Assembly (NCBI RefSeq): GCF_003014695.1
Contig: NZ_PYAS01000016.1
Location: forward strand, 124,001 to 188,000
DNA from: Dyadobacter jiangsuensis
Lineage (GTDB): Bacteria > Bacteroidota > Bacteroidia > Cytophagales > Spirosomataceae
Length of the DNA stretch: 64,000 nucleotides
Direction: 5' to 3'
The notes under the pieces were generated by a model that searched no databases, was not told the DNA's origin, and saw only the letters and a list, made by a program, of their open reading frames with translations. The translations under genes were made by a program, and so were the position numbers. Every line of letters starts with the position of its first letter. The first letter of the stretch is position 1. Positions 59,967 through 64,000 of the stretch are shown in pieces.

Positions 59967-61634
59967 TCAGTCGCTTTTCAAATGCACGAGACCGATATGC
60001 TTGCATGCTTCCAGCCGGGTCCGGGGGTTGATAAAACCGGGTTTTAGTTTGGTTGTATCAAAATCGAGGTAACGATACGCCTCACGCGCCCGTAAGCCTC
60101 CTGCCTGCTGCAATGCGAATATCTCGTCGACCGGCCCCACTACCCAGAAATCCTTCCGGGATACCAGCGCCGCCGAATCGGCCTCGGTGTAAAAATACCC
60201 GGAATAGTAATTCAGCGTGGGACTTTCCCAGTTCATGACGAAAATATTGTTCTCTTCCAGGCCGATATCCCTGATTTTACCGGCAATGTGCTGCCCGGCC
60301 TGGTACCTCTGCAATTCGTAGTAGAAACTGCCGTTCATCAGCACATTCACCAGCACCGAGGCGCTCAGCGAAATGCCGATCAGCCGGTGCGGCCAGCCCT
60401 TGGTCGCGCGCCATTCGTAGAACACCAGATACAGCGCAGGTACCACCAGCAGGACAATGGCATATGCCTTCACCGGAAACAGGTAGAGGTTGATCAACAA
60501 CCCCAACAGGATCATCACGACCGCCACGAACTTTTGCATACCATTCAGCACCTTGCTCTCCGTACTTTCCGCATTCACCTTTTCAAGCTCGCCTGCAACA
60601 AGGATCGCGAAGAAAGGAAAGAGGATGTTAAGGTAATGCGGTAAGCGGAAATTGGAAGCTGAAAGAATGCAGAACATTACGACTATCGTGGTCCAGCTGA
60701 GTATCTCGCCATTTTTTTCCGGAGAAAATCTTCTTTTAATTAACTCAAAACCCCTTTTAAAAACAGCCCAGTAACCAAGCAGGCACCACGGCAAAAGCGC
60801 CCACAGCAGCGAATGAAAAAACAGGAATGGATCGTTCCCCCCAGCGCTTCCCCAGTTTACCCCGTTGAGCCGCTCGGTATTCTGGTGAAAAAGAATAAAT
60901 GCCACCCCGGAGGTCCGGCTCATCCCGCGAATGACTTTGCCGGGATGCAGATCATACTGCAAATAATACGAATACAGCACCGGACTGATGAATACAAAAA
61001 AGAGCGGTATCGCCCATATCCATTTCAGCGAAAACAAAAACCGCCAGTTGCGGGTATAAAGCAGCTGCGAGCCCACCGCGATCACCGGTACCGCCGCTCC
61101 CGACATGCCCTTCGTCGAAAACGACAGTGCCAGCACGGCTGTGCCGGCGATGAGCATGGCCGGTTTCAGGGTAAGCGTGTACTCGTAAAGCAGCCAGGTG
61201 GCGGTGATGATGAATGAAAGCAGCAATGCGTCCATTCTGACGTCATTATGGGCGAGAATATAGGCCTGGGTCGAGACGAGGATCAGCGCGGCGTGTATTC
61301 CGGCTTGCCTGCCGTAAAGCCTCGATGCCAGTCGGAATGTGGCGTAAATGCCCGGAATCGCCAGCAGCAGGCTCGGCAGTTTGTACGACAACGTACCTAT
61401 TCCAAGCAGCATATCCCCCAACGCCGAGAGCCAGAAGAGCAAATGCGGCTTGTCGAGATAGTCGCGGCCGCGGTCGATGAGGCTCACGTAGTCGCCCATG
61501 ACGTGCATATGCATGCCTATGAGCGCGTGATGCGCGCTGTCGTTATCGAAAAGCGGCAGCAGCAAGCCCAGGATGTAAATCGAGAGGATAAGGCCGGCAT
61601 AGAGGTACCGGATGTAAGGCGGATGTGTTTGCAT
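59967..61634 (-). CDS. GT39/ArnT-like membrane glycosyltransferase
   Basis: 555 aa with about 11-12 TM helices and a C-terminal soluble part. The N-terminal loop has DNDSAHHALIGMHM and RGRDYLDKPHLLFWLSAL, the Asp/Glu-type region of PMT/ArnT enzymes that use polyprenyl-phosphate sugars. It transfers sugar from the lipid carrier to an acceptor on the outer face of the inner membrane. The GT2 gene 8 bp upstream likely makes the carrier-linked donor. Confidence 0.9.
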   Translation of the reverse strand: MQTHPPYIRYLYAGLILSIYILGLLLPLFDNDSAHHALIGMHMHVMGDYVSLIDRGRDYLDKPHLLFWLSALGDMLLGIGTLSYKLPSLLLAIPGIYATFRLASRLYGRQAGIHAALILVSTQAYILAHNDVRMDALLLSFIITATWLLYEYTLTLKPAMLIAGTAVLALSFSTKGMSGAAVPVIAVGSQLLYTRNWRFLFSLKWIWAIPLFFVFISPVLYSYYLQYDLHPGKVIRGMSRTSGVAFILFHQNTERLNGVNWGSAGGNDPFLFFHSLLWALLPWCLLGYWAVFKRGFELIKRRFSPEKNGEILSWTTIVVMFCILSASNFRLPHYLNILFPFFAILVAGELEKVNAESTESKVLNGMQKFVAVVMILLGLLINLYLFPVKAYAIVLLVVPALYLVFYEWRATKGWPHRLIGISLSASVLVNVLMNGSFYYELQRYQAGQHIAGKIRDIGLEENNIFVMNWESPTLNYYSGYFYTEADSAALVSRKDFWVVGPVDEIFALQQAGGLRAREAYRYLDFDTTKLKPGFINPRTRLEACKHIGLVHLKSD

Positions 61635-61642
61635 AAAAAATT

Positions 61643-62698
61643 TCAGAATCTCACAGGCTCGCTCGTTCTGCGCTCCTGTTTGGATGTGTGGCCATTCCGG
61701 ATAACCAGTTCAGCAGCCCCCTCGATAATCTCCCGGATCGTATAAGGTGTTTTGCCGGAGCCTTCGTAATAGCTGCGCATGAGCATTTCGGCGATCAGCC
61801 CCATGAGTATGATCACAGTGCCAGTCATTGCGAGCACGAGCCCAGCCATCGTTCCGGTAATCCCTGAAAACAGGTGGATCAGCTGCCACAACAACAGCAG
61901 CACACCGGCAGCCAACAGGCTCCCGCCCAGTGCCCCGAAGAGGTGCATGGGCTTTCTCATCCAACGCTGCATGTACACCATCAGGAGCAAATCGCCCAGC
62001 ACCCGTGTGGTGCGGCCGAGCCCATATTTGGATTTTCCGAAGCGGCGTTTGTGGTGGCGCACAGGCATTTCGGTCATGCGGGCGCCGGTGATATTGCCCA
62101 GCACGGGAATAAACCGGTGCAGTTCTCCGTATAGCCCGAGGCGTTCGGCTGCCTCCCTGCGGAAGACTTTCAGCGTACAGCCGTAGTCGCGCAGGTGCAC
62201 GCCCGTGAGGTTGCGGATCATGGCATTGGCCATACGGCTGGGCAGTTTACGGAGCAGCCAGCCATCGAGGCGGTTGGCGCGGTAGCCTGCTACAATGTCC
62301 CAGTGGCCGCTGCGAGCGTGTTCGAGCATTGCCGGAATGTCGGCCGGATCGTTCTGAAGATCGCCGTCGAGGGTCACAATGTATTCCCCCGAAGCATGGG
62401 CAATTCCGGCGGCCATGGCGTTGGTCTGCCCGAAGTTGCGGGTCATCACGATCACCTTCAAACGCTCGTCACGGGATTGTTTCAGCATGTTTACGGTGTT
62501 GTCGGTCGAGCCGTCGTCGACCGCAATGATCTCGTAATTGAAGTTTTTCAGGGTATCGCGCACCGCATCGAGCAAATGGGGTACGTTATCCTGCTCGTTG
62601 AAAAGTGGGATGACAACTGAAATTTGGCAACCGTGTTTTTTCCGTATTTCAGGAAACAAATCATACGATGCATGCAGCTCGAAAAATCCTTCCATCAT
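61643..62698 (-). CDS. GT2 polyprenyl-phosphate sugar synthase (DPM1/ArnC-like)
   Basis: 351 aa. GT-A domain ISVVIPLFNEQDNVPHLLDAV, VDDGSTDNTVN and the DxD-like TLDGDLQNDPADIPAMLE, then two C-terminal TM helices (MHLFGALGGSLLAAGVLLLLWQL, MAGLVLAMTGTVIILMGLIAEML). It transfers a sugar from a nucleotide donor to a polyprenyl phosphate in the inner membrane. First gene of the three-gene minus-strand operon. The start could also be the second Met, at 62695. Confidence 0.93.
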   Translation of the reverse strand: MMEGFFELHASYDLFPEIRKKHGCQISVVIPLFNEQDNVPHLLDAVRDTLKNFNYEIIAVDDGSTDNTVNMLKQSRDERLKVIVMTRNFGQTNAMAAGIAHASGEYIVTLDGDLQNDPADIPAMLEHARSGHWDIVAGYRANRLDGWLLRKLPSRMANAMIRNLTGVHLRDYGCTLKVFRREAAERLGLYGELHRFIPVLGNITGARMTEMPVRHHKRRFGKSKYGLGRTTRVLGDLLLMVYMQRWMRKPMHLFGALGGSLLAAGVLLLLWQLIHLFSGITGTMAGLVLAMTGTVIILMGLIAEMLMRSYYEGSGKTPYTIREIIEGAAELVIRNGHTSKQERRTSEPVRF

Positions 62699-62967
62699 AA
62701 TCGAAACAATATAGTTGGTTGTTGATGTAGCCGGGCCGAAGCCTCCTTCCCCGGAACATTGAAGATAATGGCCAGGTTTGCATGTTTTTTAATACTAATA
62801 ATTTCATAATAGTAACCCCGGAAATGATGCGTATCCTTCTCAATTTGATTACATTAACACAATATTCAACTCAAATTTCCGGGCCCGCCGTTTGTCGAAC
62901 TCGTGCTATTCTACTTATAGAAATATTTAGTTAAATTCGACACCAGTCACCTCGTTATAATTACTCT

Positions 62968-64000
62968 ATGAAAAACACGCTACTAACTGCCTGCTGGCTC
63001 CTGCTGGGCCTGCAAATCGCATGGGCGCAGGTCGGCCGCCCCGAGCTCAATGCCTTCACCTCCCGGACAGGCGCCCGACCGACCGTCGACCAGGCCACGA
63101 ATGCTCTGAGTTTTCTCCGGTTCCCCTCGCAGCGCGCCTACCCTGTGGCCGGAAACGATGTGAGCCAAAAAGCCGCCGGCTTCATTACCGGCAACCGCGC
63201 CATGCTGGGCATGCAGCGATCCGATGACGACTTCCGTTTCCGTGCGCAGCATACCGACGCTTTCGGATTCCAGCACGTAACACTTGAACAGACCTACCAG
63301 GGCGTCCCGGTGTTCGACGGGACTTACAAATTTCACTTTAACAAAAACCTTGACCTGACCGCCGTCAATGGAAACCTGATCACGAACATTAAGGTGAATG
63401 TCATACCCGAACTCGCACAGCACGAGGCAGAGGCGATCGCCGTGGCGTTCGTCGAAGACCAGTTGATGAAAAAAACAGCTACACCGCTCCGGGCGGAAAA
63501 AAGCGCGCTTTACATTTTCCAGAAAGGGCTGGTGCAGGGTTACAACGGGGAGAAATCGCTGGTGTACGAAGTGGAAGTCAAAAACGACGGCGGGATCCGC
63601 GAGTTTCTTTACATTGATGCACACAGTGGAGCGCTGGTAGAGCAATTTACGGGCGTCCACGGCATTCAGCGCAAGTTGTATGAAACCTCGGTGAGTGCGC
63701 CCAACCTCCGCTGGCAGGAAGGCGACACATTTCCCGGAAGCCTGGATATATGGCAGCAGTCGGAAGTTCAATCGGCCGGTTTTATATACAATCTGATGAA
63801 AAACAGCTTCGGAATGACTTCCTACAATGGCGCGGATGCCCCGATGATCACCATCAACAACAATCCGCTAGTGGGCTGCCCCAATGCAAACTGGGACGGC
63901 GTAACCGCTAACTATTGTACAGAAACCGCATCCGACGACGTGGTAGCGCACGAGTGGGCGCACGCCTATACCGAGTACACCAGCGGCCTCGTGTACGGGT
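62968..64000 (+). CDS. M4-family (thermolysin-like) metalloprotease, 3'-truncated
   Basis: 344 residues visible; the frame is open at the window end. Signal peptide (LTACWLLLGLQIAWAQ), FTP prodomain (HVTLEQTYQGVPVFDGTYKFHF, then LVYEVEVKNDGGIREFLYIDAHSGALV), and the catalytic start with HEWAHAYTEYTSGL carrying the HExxH zinc site. The later Glu ligand and any C-terminal sorting domain lie outside. The protein should be secreted and self-processed. The 269-bp upstream region (62699-62967) has no clear motif beyond AT-rich sequence. Confidence 0.92.
   Translation, partial: MKNTLLTACWLLLGLQIAWAQVGRPELNAFTSRTGARPTVDQATNALSFLRFPSQRAYPVAGNDVSQKAAGFITGNRAMLGMQRSDDDFRFRAQHTDAFGFQHVTLEQTYQGVPVFDGTYKFHFNKNLDLTAVNGNLITNIKVNVIPELAQHEAEAIAVAFVEDQLMKKTATPLRAEKSALYIFQKGLVQGYNGEKSLVYEVEVKNDGGIREFLYIDAHSGALVEQFTGVHGIQRKLYETSVSAPNLRWQEGDTFPGSLDIWQQSEVQSAGFIYNLMKNSFGMTSYNGADAPMITINNNPLVGCPNANWDGVTANYCTETASDDVVAHEWAHAYTEYTSGLVYG

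Noticed and set aside
1..64000. tRNA, rRNA, phage or transposase genes
   Set aside because: No cloverleaf, rRNA core motif, integrase or DDE transposase was recognised in the read-through.

Overview
The window looks like chromosomal DNA of a Cytophagales-type Bacteroidota, most like Dyadobacter or a close relative. This is inferred from gene content: TonB receptors with N-terminal CarboxypepD_reg-like domains, LytS/LytTR regulators, a CusA protein fused to a TolC-type domain, GH28 and ThuA proteins, DUF4397 and DUF4932 proteins, and -7 elements of the TAnnTTTG type. GC content is moderate to high by eye. I see no rRNA, tRNA, CRISPR array, prophage or transposase gene. The window starts inside a lytS-like kinase gene and ends inside an M4-type metalloprotease gene.

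Layout. 1-2349: LytS/LytTR two-component pair and a small membrane protein. 2339-4334: AraC regulator and MDR oxidoreductase. 4393-10584: TetR-TolC-MFP-RND efflux operon, with near-identical palindromes at the two places a TetR repressor would act. 10705-13839: di-haem peroxidase, DsbD-N-like protein and TlpA-like thioredoxin. 13840-18081: a complex regulatory leader, then a TonB receptor and a DUF4397 lipoprotein. 18146-21076: PIN-toxin/antitoxin pair, an unknown protein and a sulfatase. 21240-27237: metal-type RND efflux operon with a CusA-TolC fusion. 27396-34494: coiled-coil protein, metallophosphoesterase, barrel protein, multi-PAS sensor, TPR protein and a membrane protein. 34503-40666: membrane MutS-like ATPase, NAD(P)-binding protein, Tat-exported molybdopterin oxidoreductase and a second LytS-type kinase. 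40948-46480: Oar-like TonB receptor, NPP-type phosphodiesterase and a TspO-like protein. 46607-48022: DUF4932 protein bracketed by two long palindromic repeats. 48535-54850: unknown secreted protein followed by a third RND operon. 55001-59014: GH28, ThuA and a propeller lipoprotein. 59094-62698: GT2, GT39 and flippase-like envelope glycosylation operon. 62968-end: M4-type protease.

Two candidate regulons emerge from direct reading. (i) A palindrome TTAGTCTAY-N7-RTAGAYTAA occurs three times within 5.4 kb, each just upstream of a plausible -7 element: before the TlpA-like gene, before the TonB receptor and before the sulfatase. The TonB receptor leader also holds a 29-aa Cys-rich ORF followed by a terminator-like hairpin with T8, and a hairpin of about 30 bp. 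Together these suggest a sulfur/cysteine-responsive circuit (inference). (ii) Direct repeats of TTAAC at exact 11-bp period, four per site, lie at identical distance from a TTTTG -7 element upstream of the Oar-like receptor/phosphodiesterase pair and upstream of the third RND block. A partial copy precedes the gene at 57518. The geometry is that of a PhoB-type box, so a phosphate-starvation regulon is the leading hypothesis.

Other points of interest are the two 120-bp palindromic elements around the DUF4932 gene, an in-frame 15-bp tandem repeat encoding the tail of the AraC protein, and an internal signal-peptide-like segment at the CusA/TolC fusion joint.
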